The position numbers were made by a program, and so were the translations under genes. This document shows positions 8,297 to 18,500 of a stretch of 64,000 nt of DNA, piece by piece; position 1 is the stretch's first letter; each line of letters opens with the position of its first letter. The notes beneath the pieces were generated by a model. The model searched no databases. It saw only the letters and a program-made list of their open reading frames with translations, and was not told the origin of the DNA. The stretch is from an uncultured beta proteobacterium (GTDB lineage Bacteria; Pseudomonadota; Gammaproteobacteria; Burkholderiales; Burkholderiaceae_C): assembly GCA_903873485.1 (NCBI GenBank), contig CAIQOO010000135.1:1-64000 (forward strand), in the 5' to 3' direction.

Positions 8297-8589
8297 ACCC
8301 CATCAACCAGGCTGGACTAACAAGCCTGGCTCGCAAGTATGTCTGGTGGAAAACACCCACCGAGGCGCTTGAGATGCCAGATCGCGTGATGGCTCAGGTC
8401 ATGAACATTGGCGACTATGCGGATGTGCAACAACTTGCGCACCAAGTGGGTGATGATGTGCTGCGCGATGTCATCAATCATGCCCAGGCCGGTCAGTTTG
8501 ACCCGCGTTCGTGGGCGTATTGGCACTATCGGCTGGGACTGGCCAGCGTCGATCAGGTGCCGCCCATGCCGTCAAGGCGCTTGCCATGA
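8293..8589 (+). CDS. Small antitoxin-like partner of AbiEii-type toxin
   Basis: A 98-aa protein with the conserved-looking features ARKYVWWKTPTEAL, RVMAQVMNIGDYADVQQLA and FDPRSWAYWHYRLGL. Proteins of this kind commonly precede AbiEii/AbiGii-type nucleotidyltransferase genes and are taken as the antitoxin. It overlaps the upstream DUF4926 gene by 4 bp and its own stop overlaps the nucleotidyltransferase start by 4 bp (ATGA at 8586-8589). The tight coupling supports one functional unit. No named domain is certain; the assignment follows from neighbourhood and remembered homologues. Confidence 0.6.
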   Translation: MNPINQAGLTSLARKYVWWKTPTEALEMPDRVMAQVMNIGDYADVQQLAHQVGDDVLRDVINHAQAGQFDPRSWAYWHYRLGLASVDQVPPMPSRRLP

Positions 8590-9278
8590 TGGGTGTTTTC
8601 AAGCCGCGCATGGAAGTTCTTCCGCCCGCGCAGAAACGCCTTTGGCCAGAACTTCGCGCTGCCGCTGAACTCGGCTTTGCGCTTTATGGCGGCACCGCCA
8701 TCGCGCTGCGCCTTGGGCACCGACATTCGGTTGATTTTGATTTTTTCTCTGAAAAGCCGCTGGATCGTGCAGCCATTCATGCCGCTTTCGGGTTCATGGC
8801 GCGATCGACTGTATGGCAAGACCGGCAAAACACCTTGACTGTCAATGTGCCTTGCGGGGATTCTGAAAGTGAGTGCGTCAAGGTTTCGTTTTTCGGAACC
8901 ATCGGGTTTGGTCGTGTCGGCAAGCCAGACCTGACCGAAGACGGTGTGCTGCAGGTAGCCTCACTGGCGGATCTGATGGCAACCAAAGTAAAGGTCATTC
9001 TTCAGCGTGCCGAGGCCAAAGACTACCGGGATATTGTGGCGATGGTCAGCGCCGGGGTCGATTTGGCAATGGGTTTGTCCGCTGCCCGCTCACTCTACGG
9101 TTTGAATTTTCAGCCCAGCGAGAGTCTAAAAGCCATGGTCTATTTTGAGGATGGTGATCTGCGCACCTTGACCAAGGGTGAAAGAGCTTGCCTGGTCAAT
9201 GCCGCCAGTGCGGTTCGCGATCTGCCCCAAGTTGAGATTTTGGCCCGCCAGTTGACAGCGTCGGCACTGGATGGCTGA
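8586..9278 (+). CDS. AbiEii/AbiGii-type nucleotidyltransferase toxin
   Basis: A 230-aa protein of the nucleotidyltransferase toxin family used in abortive infection and TA systems; characterised members transfer nucleotides onto target RNA such as tRNA. The signature is ALYGGTAIALRLGHRHSVDF followed by DFFSEKPLD: GG-T/S, then the metal-binding D-x-D. A second conserved part is LATKVKVILQRAEAKDYRDI-like, here DLMATKVKVILQRAEAKDYR. I chose the ATG at 8586 because it makes a 4-bp overlap with the partner gene and matches the family length; an open frame 75 bp further upstream lies inside the partner gene. The cassette DUF4926-partner-toxin is likely one operon. It appears intact. Confidence 0.8.
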   Translation: MMGVFKPRMEVLPPAQKRLWPELRAAAELGFALYGGTAIALRLGHRHSVDFDFFSEKPLDRAAIHAAFGFMARSTVWQDRQNTLTVNVPCGDSESECVKVSFFGTIGFGRVGKPDLTEDGVLQVASLADLMATKVKVILQRAEAKDYRDIVAMVSAGVDLAMGLSAARSLYGLNFQPSESLKAMVYFEDGDLRTLTKGERACLVNAASAVRDLPQVEILARQLTASALDG

Positions 9279-9399
9279 TAGGTTATCCCGGTCCGATGCG
9301 TTACCAAATGCCGCAAGCGCAGCAGTAACGCGGCAGAAAGTATTCGACTATGCTTTGAACCCTGATCATCCGATAGCTAAATAAAAAGCCCGTCACACC
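9279..9399. other. Short intergenic stretch with an inverted repeat
   Basis: Contains gcgttac and gtaacgc (about 9299-9336) as arms of a possible stem with a long loop. There is no U-run, so I do not call it a terminator. Nothing else is seen. Confidence 0.3.
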
Positions 9400-11045
9400 A
9401 TGCCATCCCCCACCCCGCAATCCTTGTTGATTGGCCAACAGGCCGAGGCCAAAGTCTTCGCCGCCCTGGCTGGCCTGCCTGCCCCCTGGCAGGTTTTCCA
9501 GACCGTTGAATGGCGCAGGCTGGTGTCCGATGGCGAGCGCGTTGGCGAGGCCGATGCGGTGGTTTTTCATCCGCAGCATGGTCTGGTCGTTCTCGAAGTC
9601 AAGTCCGGCGCGGTCGAGGTGCGCGACGGGCTTTGGTATTACGCCTCGGGCAATGCGATGAAGCAGTCGCCGTTTTCACAGGCCAGACGCAATCGCTATG
9701 CGCTGCTTGACAAACTGAGCCGCCGGCTCGGGTCTGGTGCGCTGGAGTCGCTCACCGTGACCCACGCAGCCTGGTTTCCTGATGTGGTCTGGCAGGGCAT
9801 TTTGCCGGGGGCCGAAGTGCCATCGCGGGCTTTTTTGCTGGATCGCAGCAACCTGGCAGATTCTGAGCCTGCCTTGCTTCGCCTGCTGCATGAAGCCGGG
9901 CCACAGCCGCAAGCCTGGACGCAGTCCCAGCAACGCGCCGTGAAAGAACTGCTGGCACCCGACTGCCGTTGTCTGGTGCCGCTGGCTGGCAAAGTCGATG
10001 CGGCGCTGGGTGTCATGCACAGCGCCACGCAAGACCAGATGACTGTGCTGCGCATGTTGCGCGCCCAGCCGCGCCTGCTGGTCGAAGGCGGTGCCGGGTC
10101 GGGCAAGACGCTGCTGGCCTGCACACTGGCCCGCGATCACGCCGCGCTGGGCAAGTCGGTGCTGCTGACCTGCTTCAACATTGCTTTGGCGCAGTCGCTG
10201 GCGGCCTCGTTGGCCGATGTACCCGGCATCACGGTGATGGCTTTTCACGCGCTGGCCAAAACCCAGGCGCTGGCCGCTGGCCGCTGGCCGCTGGCCTGGC
10301 CTACCCGGTGCCGACCGAGCCGCAGGCCATGGGGCGCTTTTTCCGCGAAGAGTCTGCCGAACTCTTGCTGCAGGCGGCTGAATATGGCTTGACCCGCTTT
10401 GACACCCTGATCGTCGATGAGGCAGCCGACTTTGCCGCCACCTGGTGGGTGGCGCTGGAGGCATTGGGGCAGACCGGTTTCAGTTGGTATTGCTTTTTTG
10501 ACCGTAGGCAGTCAATCTTTCAGGCCGACAGCGTCTGGGAGCCGCCTTTTGCGGCAGCGCCGATGCTGTTGGACACCAATATGCGCAACACCCAGGCGAT
10601 TGGCGAACTGGCAGCGCGCTTTGGCCAATGCAGCCTGCCGCAAATTTTTCGCATATCCGGTGGCGAACCGCCAGTGACCTTGATTTGCCAGAACTTTGCC
10701 GACATGGCAGAGCGGCTTCGCCAGTTGCTGCGCAGGCTGCAAAGCAAGGAATTGCTGACGCTCGATCAGATTGTGGTGCTGTCGCCCTACCGTTACACCA
10801 ATTCGCAGTCCGACTGGTCGCACGGTCTGGCAGACTGCCCGGTGACTACCGAAATGGTAGCGCCCGCCGCAGGGCAGTTGCGGGTTGGCACGATTCAGGG
10901 CTTTAAAGGCTTGGAGGCCGATGTGGTCATATTGGTCGGCATTGATGTACGGGCCGCCAAACACCCGGAGACGCTGTATGTCGGTGCCAGCCGGGCGCGG
11001 GCGATACTTTATGTGCTGGCCTTGGCCGGGGTTGCGTTAGGTTGA
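9400..11045 (+). pseudogene. NERD-domain superfamily 1 helicase, frameshifted at a 7-bp repeat
   Basis: Two overlapping frames make one protein of about 550 aa. The 5' frame (9400 to ~10300) encodes a NERD nuclease-related domain (residues ~8-110, with VGEADAVVFHPQHGLVVLEV and K) and Walker A GGAGSGKT. The 3' frame (~10270 to 11045) encodes the rest of a UvrD-like helicase: IVDEAADF (Walker B), LDTNMRNTQ, TIQGFKGLEADVVIL and LYVGASRAR. The break falls in four tandem copies of gctggcc (10269-10296). A fifth copy would join the frames as QALAAGRWPLAAGLAYPVP; two copies would also restore frame. The gene may be truly broken, switched off by slippage, or mis-assembled. NERD helicases are common in defence regions, which fits the neighbours, but a role in defence is inference. 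Confidence 0.75.
10269..10296 (+). repeat. Four tandem copies of a 7-bp unit, gctggcc
   Basis: Perfect heptanucleotide repeats inside the helicase gene, exactly where the reading frame changes. Because 7 is not a multiple of 3, gain or loss of one unit changes the frame. Confidence 0.9.
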
Positions 11046-11097
11046 TCAAAATAGCCTGTAGCGCCCGTCCTTATTGCGTAGAGTGCTATAAAAAAAC
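11045..11097 (+). repeat. Comamonadaceae-type intergenic repeat, copy 4
   Basis: Diverged copy just after the helicase stop: atcaaaatagcctgtagcgc, then cttattgcg and tgctataaaa. Confidence 0.6.
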
Positions 11098-11371
11098 GAT
11101 AGTAGGGCGCTGCAACAAAGGGGTTGGCAAACCCATTTTCTTGCTATTCACGTCACGTCCTCCGGCTGCCATTGCAGCCGCAAAACTGCGCCGAACTGGC
11201 GGTGCTGGTCGAAGGCGACAAGCGCCTGTTCAACCAATAGCCGGGCAGGGCGTGATTGCGGGCTACCAGATTGGCGGCGAACAACTGTTTTTTCCAAACG
11301 CCGCCCGGTAAACTCGATCAGGCAGCCCCATTTCGGCCGGAAGGCCGCTTCCTGACTTTGGAAAAATCATC
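11098..11371. other. Intergenic stretch, no gene seen
   Basis: Between the repeat and the CoA-transferase gene I find no convincing gene. Short open frames exist but lack family features. The final bases hold the leader of the downstream gene; ggaaaaatcatc before its ATG is a weak ribosome site. Confidence 0.4.
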
Positions 11372-13303
11372 ATGAGAAAAAAAGTAGTCTCCGCCGCACA
11401 AGCCATTGCCATTTTGCGTGATGGCGATACCCTGTGCTGTTCCGGCTTTGGCAGCAATGGCGTGCCGGTCGAGCTGATTCTGGCGCTGGAAAAGCGTTTT
11501 CTGGAAACCGGCTCGCCGCGTCACCTGACGCTGCTGTTTGGTGGCGGCCCTGGCGACGGTGCCAGCGGCGGCGCCAACCATCTGGGCCACGAGGGCTTGT
11601 TGCAGCGGGTGATTGGCGGCCACTATGGCCTGGTGCCGCAAATCGGAAAATTGGCGCTTGACGGCAAAATTCAGGCCTACAACTTGCCCCTGGGCGTGAT
11701 TTCTCACCTCTACCGCGACATCGCCTGCGGTCTGCCGGGCACCGTCAGCCGGGTTGGTTTGGGCACCTTTGTTGATCCGCGCCAGGAAGGCGGCAAGATC
11801 AACCGCCAGACCACGCAAGACATCGTCAGCGTCATCCATCTGGGCGGCAAAGAGCTGCTTTTTTACCAGGCCTTGCCGATTTCGGTGGCCTTCATTCGCG
11901 GCACCAGCGCCGATGCCGAGGGCAACATCACCATGGAGCGGGAAACCCTGACGCAGGACGTGCTGGCGATTGCCACGGCCACCAAAAACAGCGGCGGTTT
12001 TGTCATCGCCCAGGTCGAACGGATCGCCGAACGTGGCTCACTCAACCCGCGTCGCGTCAAGGTGCCGGGCATTCTGGTCGATTGCGTGGTGGTGGCACAG
12101 CCCGAGAACCATCCGCAAAACCTCAACAGCCGCTACAACCCGGCGTTTTCTGCCGAGGTGCGGGTGCCGCTTGATGCGATGGCCTTGATGCCGCTTGACG
12201 AGCGCAAGCTGATTGCCCGGCGCGCCGCTTTTGAACTGCTGCCCAATTCGGTGGTGAATCTGGGCATCGGCATGCCCGAGGGCGTGGCGGCGGTGGCGAA
12301 TGAAGAAAAAATCCTGAAATACCTGACGCTGACCGCCGAGCCTGGCGTGATTGGCGGGGTACCGGCCTCCGGCCTGAATTTTGGTGCTGCCACCAACCCG
12401 GAAGCGGTCATTGACATGAACCAGCAGTTTGACTTTTACGATGGCGGCGGACTCGACATGGCCTGTCTGGGGCTGGCCGAGTGTGATCCGTCGGGCAGCA
12501 TCAATGTCAGCCGGTTTGGCCCGAAGCTGGCGGGGGCGGGTGGCTTTATCAACATCACCCAAAACAGCCGCACCGTGGTGTTTGTTGGCACCTTCACCGC
12601 CGGCGGCCTGGAGGTCAAGCTCGAAGCGGGCCGCTTGCGCATTGTGCAAGAGGGGCGCGCCCGCAAGTTTGTCAAGCGCATTGAGCAAGTCACGTTCAGC
12701 GGGCCCTATGCGGCGGGCATCGGGCAAAACGTGCTGTATGTGACCGAGCGTTGCGTGTTTCGGCTGACCCCGCAAGGGCTGGCCCTGATCGAGGTGGCAC
12801 CCGGGATTGACATTGAGCGTGACATTCTGGGGCAAATGGACTTTATGCCGATCGTCAACCAGCCGCAGGCGATGGATGGTCGCATCTTTTTGCCCGAACC
12901 AATGCGCCTTGCCGACACCCTGCTGTCGATCAGCCTGGTGGACCGGATGCAATACGATGCCGCCAAAAACACCGCGTATTACAACTTTCAGGGCTTGCGG
13001 GTCCACAACCAAAAGGACATTGACGACATTGCCTACGCGGCAGAAGCCTTGTGCAAGCCGATTGGCAAGAAGACGGCGCTGGTGGTCAATTACGACAATT
13101 TTCAGATCGACGAGGCGGTGGTCGATGACTATTCGGCGATGGTCAAGCGAATCAGTGATGCCTATTACACCGAGGTGTCGCGCTACACCACCAGCGCTTT
13201 CATGCGCCTGAAGCTCGGTGCCGCGCTGGAGCGCCGTGGCCTGGCAGCGCATATTTATGAAACCCCGCAAGAGGCGCTGGAGTCGGCCCGACAGTCGTCG
13301 TAA
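11372..13303 (+). CDS. Fused-subunit acyl-CoA:acetate/3-ketoacid CoA-transferase with C-terminal extension
   Basis: A 643-aa class I CoA-transferase with both subunits on one chain, as in propionate CoA-transferase and YdiF: it moves CoA between a short acyl-CoA and a free acid such as acetate. The first half carries the glycine-rich GFGSNGVPVELILALE and FGGGPGDGASGG. The second half carries NLGIGMPEGVA and the catalytic Glu at about residue 323 (TLTAEPGVIGG). Relatives are usually near 520-530 aa. Here about 110 further residues (from roughly 530, including GKKTALVVNYDNFQIDEAVV and AALERRGLAAHIYETPQEAL) follow, with no frame break. The extra part looks like a small alpha/beta domain that I cannot name. 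The gene stands alone between repeats. The substrate is not predictable from sequence. Confidence 0.85.
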   Translation: MRKKVVSAAQAIAILRDGDTLCCSGFGSNGVPVELILALEKRFLETGSPRHLTLLFGGGPGDGASGGANHLGHEGLLQRVIGGHYGLVPQIGKLALDGKIQAYNLPLGVISHLYRDIACGLPGTVSRVGLGTFVDPRQEGGKINRQTTQDIVSVIHLGGKELLFYQALPISVAFIRGTSADAEGNITMERETLTQDVLAIATATKNSGGFVIAQVERIAERGSLNPRRVKVPGILVDCVVVAQPENHPQNLNSRYNPAFSAEVRVPLDAMALMPLDERKLIARRAAFELLPNSVVNLGIGMPEGVAAVANEEKILKYLTLTAEPGVIGGVPASGLNFGAATNPEAVIDMNQQFDFYDGGGLDMACLGLAECDPSGSINVSRFGPKLAGAGGFINITQNSRTVVFVGTFTAGGLEVKLEAGRLRIVQEGRARKFVKRIEQVTFSGPYAAGIGQNVLYVTERCVFRLTPQGLALIEVAPGIDIERDILGQMDFMPIVNQPQAMDGRIFLPEPMRLADTLLSISLVDRMQYDAAKNTAYYNFQGLRVHNQKDIDDIAYAAEALCKPIGKKTALVVNYDNFQIDEAVVDDYSAMVKRISDAYYTEVSRYTTSAFMRLKLGAALERRGLAAHIYETPQEALESARQSS

Positions 13304-13324
13304 GCGGCTTTTTAGCGGGTATCT

Positions 13325-13384
13325 ATTACTATAAAATAGATAGCTATCTGCGCTTATTGCATAAGGGCTGAAAGTCGATTTGAT
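13325..13384 (-). repeat. Comamonadaceae-type intergenic repeat, copy 5
   Basis: Leftward copy between the converging CoA-transferase and recD genes: tagctatctgcgcttattgc followed by ataagggctgaaa. I see no clear U-tailed hairpin here. Confidence 0.75.
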
Positions 13385-13417
13385 GCATATTTTTGGGCCA
13401 GAACCCGAGCTTGCCGC

Positions 13418-15493
13418 TCAAAAGCTGGCTGGGTGCTCAAGTTGCAAGCCGAGTCCACTGGCGCGCCGCGATGGCTGTGCTATGGCTTTTTGCAGCAGGC
13501 CGGCCTCGCCCTCGACCAGCGTGAAACGCTCCCGCGCCCGGGTGATGCCGGTATAGACCAGTTCCCGCGTCAAGACCTTGGCGCCACCTGCCGGCAGCAC
13601 CAGGGCGGTATGCAGGAACTCGGAGCCCTGGCATTTGTGAACCGTCATGGCAAAGGCGGTTTCCACATAGGCTAAGCGACTGACGCTGACCGAGCGCAGG
13701 CTGTCGCCATCGAGAAAATAAACCCGCAGTGCGGCGGCACCCCGAGCGCCGGGCAGCGCCACGCCGACATCGCCATTGAAGACCCCCAGTTCCGGGTCGT
13801 TGCGGGTGACCATGACGGGCCGCCCGGCAAACCACTCGCCCTGCGGTTTGAGCAGACCAGCATCGGTCAAGGCCTGCTGCACCGACTGGTTTAAGTGGCG
13901 GGTGCCCCAGTCACCGTCATGGACTGCGCACAGCAGACGAAAATGATCAAAAGCCAGCAGCACGCTTTTAACCCAAGCGGGGTGGCGGGCGGCATCTTGC
14001 CCGGCGGGCGCCGGACGTTGCCTGACGAGTTGCAGGTAATCGGCAAAACTGGCGCTGGCGCCAGCACGGCCGCCGACCGCCAGTTCCAACACCGTCTCCA
14101 GGCTCGGGTGGCGGGTGGCTTGCAGCACCGCTGTTTTATCTTGAGTAATAAGCGATTGGGCCAACCCGCCGTTCCCGCCATTGACTGCCAGCGCCAGTTG
14201 CCCGATCAAGCCGCCAAAGCGGCGGCTCTGGCGCAGCATCACGGTTTGCTGCGCCAACTCGGTGGCTTGACTGCCGCTGGCAAGGAACTCGGGCGCCAGC
14301 GTTTGCCCGGCAACGGCCCTGACATAACGCGCAGTTTCCGGGCTGTAGCGTCCGCTCCCGGCATCGCGACACAAGTCGCCCAGCACGGCGCCGGCTTCCA
14401 CCGAGGCCAACTGGTCTTTGTCGCCCAGCAAGATCAGCCGGGCGCCCGGCGGCATGGCTTGCAGCAACGCCGACATCATCTCCAGATGGATCATCGAGGC
14501 CTCATCAACAATCAGGATGTCCACATCCAGCAGGTGGCCGGCATGAAAACGCAACTGCCGGGTGTCGGGGCGCGCGCCCAGCAGGGCGTGCAGGGTTCTG
14601 GCCGCGCCAATGCGTTTGGTAAATGTTGCAAGATCAAGCTTGTCGCCCAGGCGCAGGCTTAGCTCCTGCAAGGACACATCAATCGACTGTCGTAGCCTGG
14701 CTGCAGCCTTGCCGGTCGGGGCCGCCAGCGCCACGCGCAGGTGCCGGGGTTGTTGATCCATGGCAAACAGCAAGGCCAGCAAACGGGCTGCGGTATAGGT
14801 TTTGCCGGTGCCAGGGCCGCCGGTGATGACGGTGAGGCTGGCGCGCAGGGCTATTGCACAGGCCAGCTTTTGCCAGTCCACCTGGCTGGCAATGGGCGCA
14901 TTGCTGGCGACTGGATCGAACAAGCGATCCAGCCATTGCCGTGCCAGGTCTTCATCGACGGTTTGGCTGGCCGCTGTGCGCTGCAACACGTCAGCAGCCA
15001 CCTGCCGCTCATGCAGCCAGTAGCGGCGCAAATACAGCAAGGGATCATTTTCGGTGCCACCCAGAACCAGTGGCTGACCTTGATCTGGCTGGTGTTGTGG
15101 TGCATCTCCGGCTTGAGCCAAAGTAACCGGGCGCACCAGCGGGCTGGCTCGCAAAGATGCCAGCCAGTCTGACAAGCTGGCGGGCAATGTTTGCCAGAAG
15201 CTGCTGATCTCTTCGCGGGCGGTCGCCGGCCAGGCCAGTACCTCATCGGGCTGTGTCACCAGCAGTCGCAGCGGCAGACAGGTGTGGCCACGCCCCTCCA
15301 TGTGCGTCAATACGGCAGCACTCGCCAGCAACACCGGTGTGGCAGCCGGATCGAGTTCGCGCATCAAGGCCGCCAGCGCGCTGTCGAGGCGGCGCAGCCA
15401 GCCCTGCTCGGCCCAATGGTGCAAAACGGTCAATGGATCGGCAACCGGCGCGGGGCTGTTGTTGGCGGCTATTTTCAAGGCAGATTCGGTCAT
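13418..15493 (-). CDS. recD: RecBCD exonuclease V alpha subunit (RecD)
   Basis: A 691-aa helicase subunit that moves 5' to 3' on one strand of a broken DNA end as part of RecBCD. Walker A GGPGTGKTYTA lies at about residues 225-235. Walker B is DILIVDEASMIHLEMMSALL, followed by LILLGDKDQLASVEAGAVLG. The C-terminal motif VETAFAMTVHKCQGSEF and YTGITRARER complete the superfamily 1B set. It is the last gene of a leftward recC-recB-recD run, starting 38 bp after the recB stop, which fits one operon. Length is normal for betaproteobacterial RecD, slightly longer than in E. coli. All helicase motifs appear intact. Confidence 0.93.
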   Translation of the reverse strand: MTESALKIAANNSPAPVADPLTVLHHWAEQGWLRRLDSALAALMRELDPAATPVLLASAAVLTHMEGRGHTCLPLRLLVTQPDEVLAWPATAREEISSFWQTLPASLSDWLASLRASPLVRPVTLAQAGDAPQHQPDQGQPLVLGGTENDPLLYLRRYWLHERQVAADVLQRTAASQTVDEDLARQWLDRLFDPVASNAPIASQVDWQKLACAIALRASLTVITGGPGTGKTYTAARLLALLFAMDQQPRHLRVALAAPTGKAAARLRQSIDVSLQELSLRLGDKLDLATFTKRIGAARTLHALLGARPDTRQLRFHAGHLLDVDILIVDEASMIHLEMMSALLQAMPPGARLILLGDKDQLASVEAGAVLGDLCRDAGSGRYSPETARYVRAVAGQTLAPEFLASGSQATELAQQTVMLRQSRRFGGLIGQLALAVNGGNGGLAQSLITQDKTAVLQATRHPSLETVLELAVGGRAGASASFADYLQLVRQRPAPAGQDAARHPAWVKSVLLAFDHFRLLCAVHDGDWGTRHLNQSVQQALTDAGLLKPQGEWFAGRPVMVTRNDPELGVFNGDVGVALPGARGAAALRVYFLDGDSLRSVSVSRLAYVETAFAMTVHKCQGSEFLHTALVLPAGGAKVLTRELVYTGITRARERFTLVEGEAGLLQKAIAQPSRRASGLGLQLEHPASF

Positions 15494-15531
15494 GGCGGCA
15501 TGGCTCCGGTCAGGGGTTGTTGGCAGGCGGC

Positions 15532-18500
15532 TCAGGCCGGCAACGCCGCCACGCCCAGCATGGCATCGAGGGCATCAAGCAAGGGCAGGCAGGCCGGAAT
15601 CAGGCAAACCCCATGTTGCGGACCCTTGATGCCGCGCAGAAACAGATAGACCGCACCCCCCAGATGTTGCTCGGGCTGGTAGCTGCGCCCGAGTCGCTGT
15701 TTCAACAATCGGTGCAGGGCCAGCAGATAAATGGCGGCCTGCACGTCATAGCGGTGTTCGGCCATGGCGTGGACCAGCGCATCATGGTCATAGGCCGCAT
15801 CATCGTCGCCCAGATGATTGGATTTGTAGTCCAGCACCCAGTATTTGCCCTGGTGCTCAAACACCAGGTCGGCAAAACCCATCAACATGCCATGCAATTG
15901 CCGCTCGACCAGACCTGGCCGTTCCACGCCCGACAACAGGTGCAAGCGACACTGGGCATCGATCTCTTTGGCCGCCATGTTGCTGGCTGGCAGCCAGAAC
16001 TCCATTTCAGGCATCACATCCACCAGATCGACCAGTGCCGCATCCAGGCCGGCGAGCCGGGTTTGCACCACTTCGGTGAGCCAGGACAGCAGCTCGGGTG
16101 CCTGTGCTGCACGCCCGGCGCGCTCGCAGCGGCGTAGCAAACGCGTGGCCAGCGACTCGTTGCCCGCCAGGGCAAAACCTTCGGCCGCCAGCCATTCGAG
16201 TTGATCGTGCAGAAAGTTGCCGGCCTCGGCGCCACGGGCAAACTGGTGCCACGCCGCCGGGCTGGCCAGCGTTGCCGCCCGGTCAGGGGCATGCTGCGCC
16301 TCCGCACGGACCGCCACCTCAAGCTCATCATCGGCTGGCCGGGGCATTTGCAGCGGTGACAAGGCAGAGCCTGCCCCGGCAGCGGCAAGCCCTCTGGCCA
16401 GGCCAGAAAAACTTCCGATCGTCCAATGGCGTTCAAAGTCGGCCTGGTAGATGGGCCGGTCCAGCAAGGCGATGTCCTCTTCGACTCGGCTCAAGGGCGT
16501 GCAGGGCGTCGCCGGTCTTGCTGGCAGCAGCAGCAGATTGGTACAGGTGGAGGCAAACTGCTGCAGCGGCCTGAGCCAGTCGGCGGCGGCAATGGCTTCG
16601 GTGCCGCCAATCAGATAACCGGTGCCACTGTGGTGCGAGACGCAGGCCGAACCTGCCCCCGACTTGACGGCAGAAAATCCGACCCACAGCGCATGACGGG
16701 CACGGGTCAGCGCCACATACACCAGCCGCAAGTCTTCGCGCAGGCGGTCCCGATCAGCCAGCGCCAGTTCGTCCTGGCTGAACTGCAAACGCAATTCACG
16801 CTGGCCATCGGCATTGGCGAGGTTGATGAAAGAGGTGGTTTTGCTGTCTTTCGCCCGAAAGCTGCTGGCAAAAGGCAGGCACACCACCGGGTATTCCAGC
16901 CCCTTGCTCTTGTGAATGGTGATGACCTTGACCAGATCGGCATCGCTTTCCAGCCGCACCACCTGTTCATCCCCCTGGGCGCTGCCTTCGCTGATCTCGG
17001 TCATCAGCCAGCGAATCAGCGATTGCTCGCCGTCCTGGCTGTTGCTGGCGGCTTGCAGCAACTCTGCCAGATGCAGAAAATTGGTCAGCTTGCGCTCGCC
17101 ATTCGGGCCGGCCAGCCAGCCTGCTGCCAGCCCGAGCTGATGCACGGTCTGGCGCAGCATGGCCAGCACGCCCTGCAGTTGCCAGACGCTGCGCAACTGG
17201 CGCAACTGCTCGCTGCGTGCGTCAAAGGCTTCATCGTTGCTGGCCAGCCAGCCCAGCTCGTCAAGGCTCAGGCCGATGGTGCGGGTGGCCAGCCCGGCGC
17301 GCACCAGTCGCACATCTTGCGGCGTGGCCACCGCCCGCAGCCAGTGCACCAGGTCGTGCGCCTCGGCACTGTCAAACACCGAATCCTTGTCGGACAGATA
17401 GACCGAGGCCACTGCGCGGCGGTCCAGCTCGCGCCGCACGGCGGCGGCTTCTTTGCCAGTGCGAACCAGGATGGCGATATCGGCCGGGCGCAGTGGCTTG
17501 AACTGATCGGGCTGGCCAGCCTCGCCGGGTTCGGCAAAGCCGGCCCGGCGGTCGTTGAGCCAGCCGACAATTTGCTCGGCACAGCGCGCGGCAAAGCGCC
17601 GGCGCATGCCCTCTGAATTGGTCAGTTCCAGATCATGCACCAGCGTCATGGCCGGCACTGGGCCGCCTGCGTTGACCAACTGCTCGCGGCGGCCATTGGC
17701 ACGGACGCTGACGAAGGGCAGGGGATTGGTGTCGCCCTGGCGGTACATGAAGGCCCCTTCGCTGCGCGCCTGGTCGGCCTCGGAAAACCAGTGGTTGACG
17801 ACATCGACCAAGGGCTGGGTCGAGCGGAAATTTGTCTCCAGCACATAGTGGCGCCCGCTGGTGGCCCGGCGCGCCTGCAGGTAGCTGTAAATGTCGGCAC
17901 CACGAAAACCATAAATCGACTGCTTGGGGTCACCGATCAGCAGCAAGGCACTGCGCGGGTCATTGGCCTGGGTCTGGTAGATCTGGTCAAAGATCTGGTA
18001 CTGCAGCGGCGAGGTGTCCTGAAACTCGTCCACCAGGATGACCGGGTACTGGGCCAGAATGCGCTCGCGCAAGCGCGTGCCATTCTCATGGCTTAGGGCG
18101 GTGTTGAGGCGGCGCAGCATGTCCGCGAACCCGAAACTGCCGCTTTGACGCTTGAGCTGCAGCAGTCGCTGCGCCACTGTGGCGGCGGCGTGCAGCCGCA
18201 CCGCCACGCCAACCTCAGGCAGTTTGTCAATCTCCCCTTTGAACACCGCGAACTGGGCAAATTCAGGCGGCAGGGTGATCGGCGGCGCATCGGCTTTGCG
18301 GGCCAGCAACAAGCCCTCTGGCGTGAAACGCTCCCAGCCGGTCTTCAGATCAGGTTTTTCGTCTTCAATCGTGCCATTGGCCCAATTTTTCAGGGTGAGC
18401 AGCCAACCGGTGTAATTTTTCGGGCTGAGTTTGCGACCGTCCCAGCCGCTGTTTTTGCTGGCAGTTTGAGCATCCAGCCAGTCCTGCATGAACTGTGCGC

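Noticed and set aside
8511-8585. Earlier start for the AbiEii-type toxin at 8511
   Set aside because: It lies within the partner gene; the ATGA overlap at 8586 gives the family's normal start.
9299-9336. Terminator after the AbiEii-type toxin
   Set aside because: The inverted repeat has a long loop and no T-run.
9676-10464. Long open frames opposite the G+C-rich genes, such as this 262-codon one
   Set aside because: They are mirror frames of real genes with high third-position G+C. The true strand carries clear motifs.
11042-11311. An 89-codon frame after the helicase gene
   Set aside because: It begins inside an intergenic repeat, has no family features and no ribosome site.
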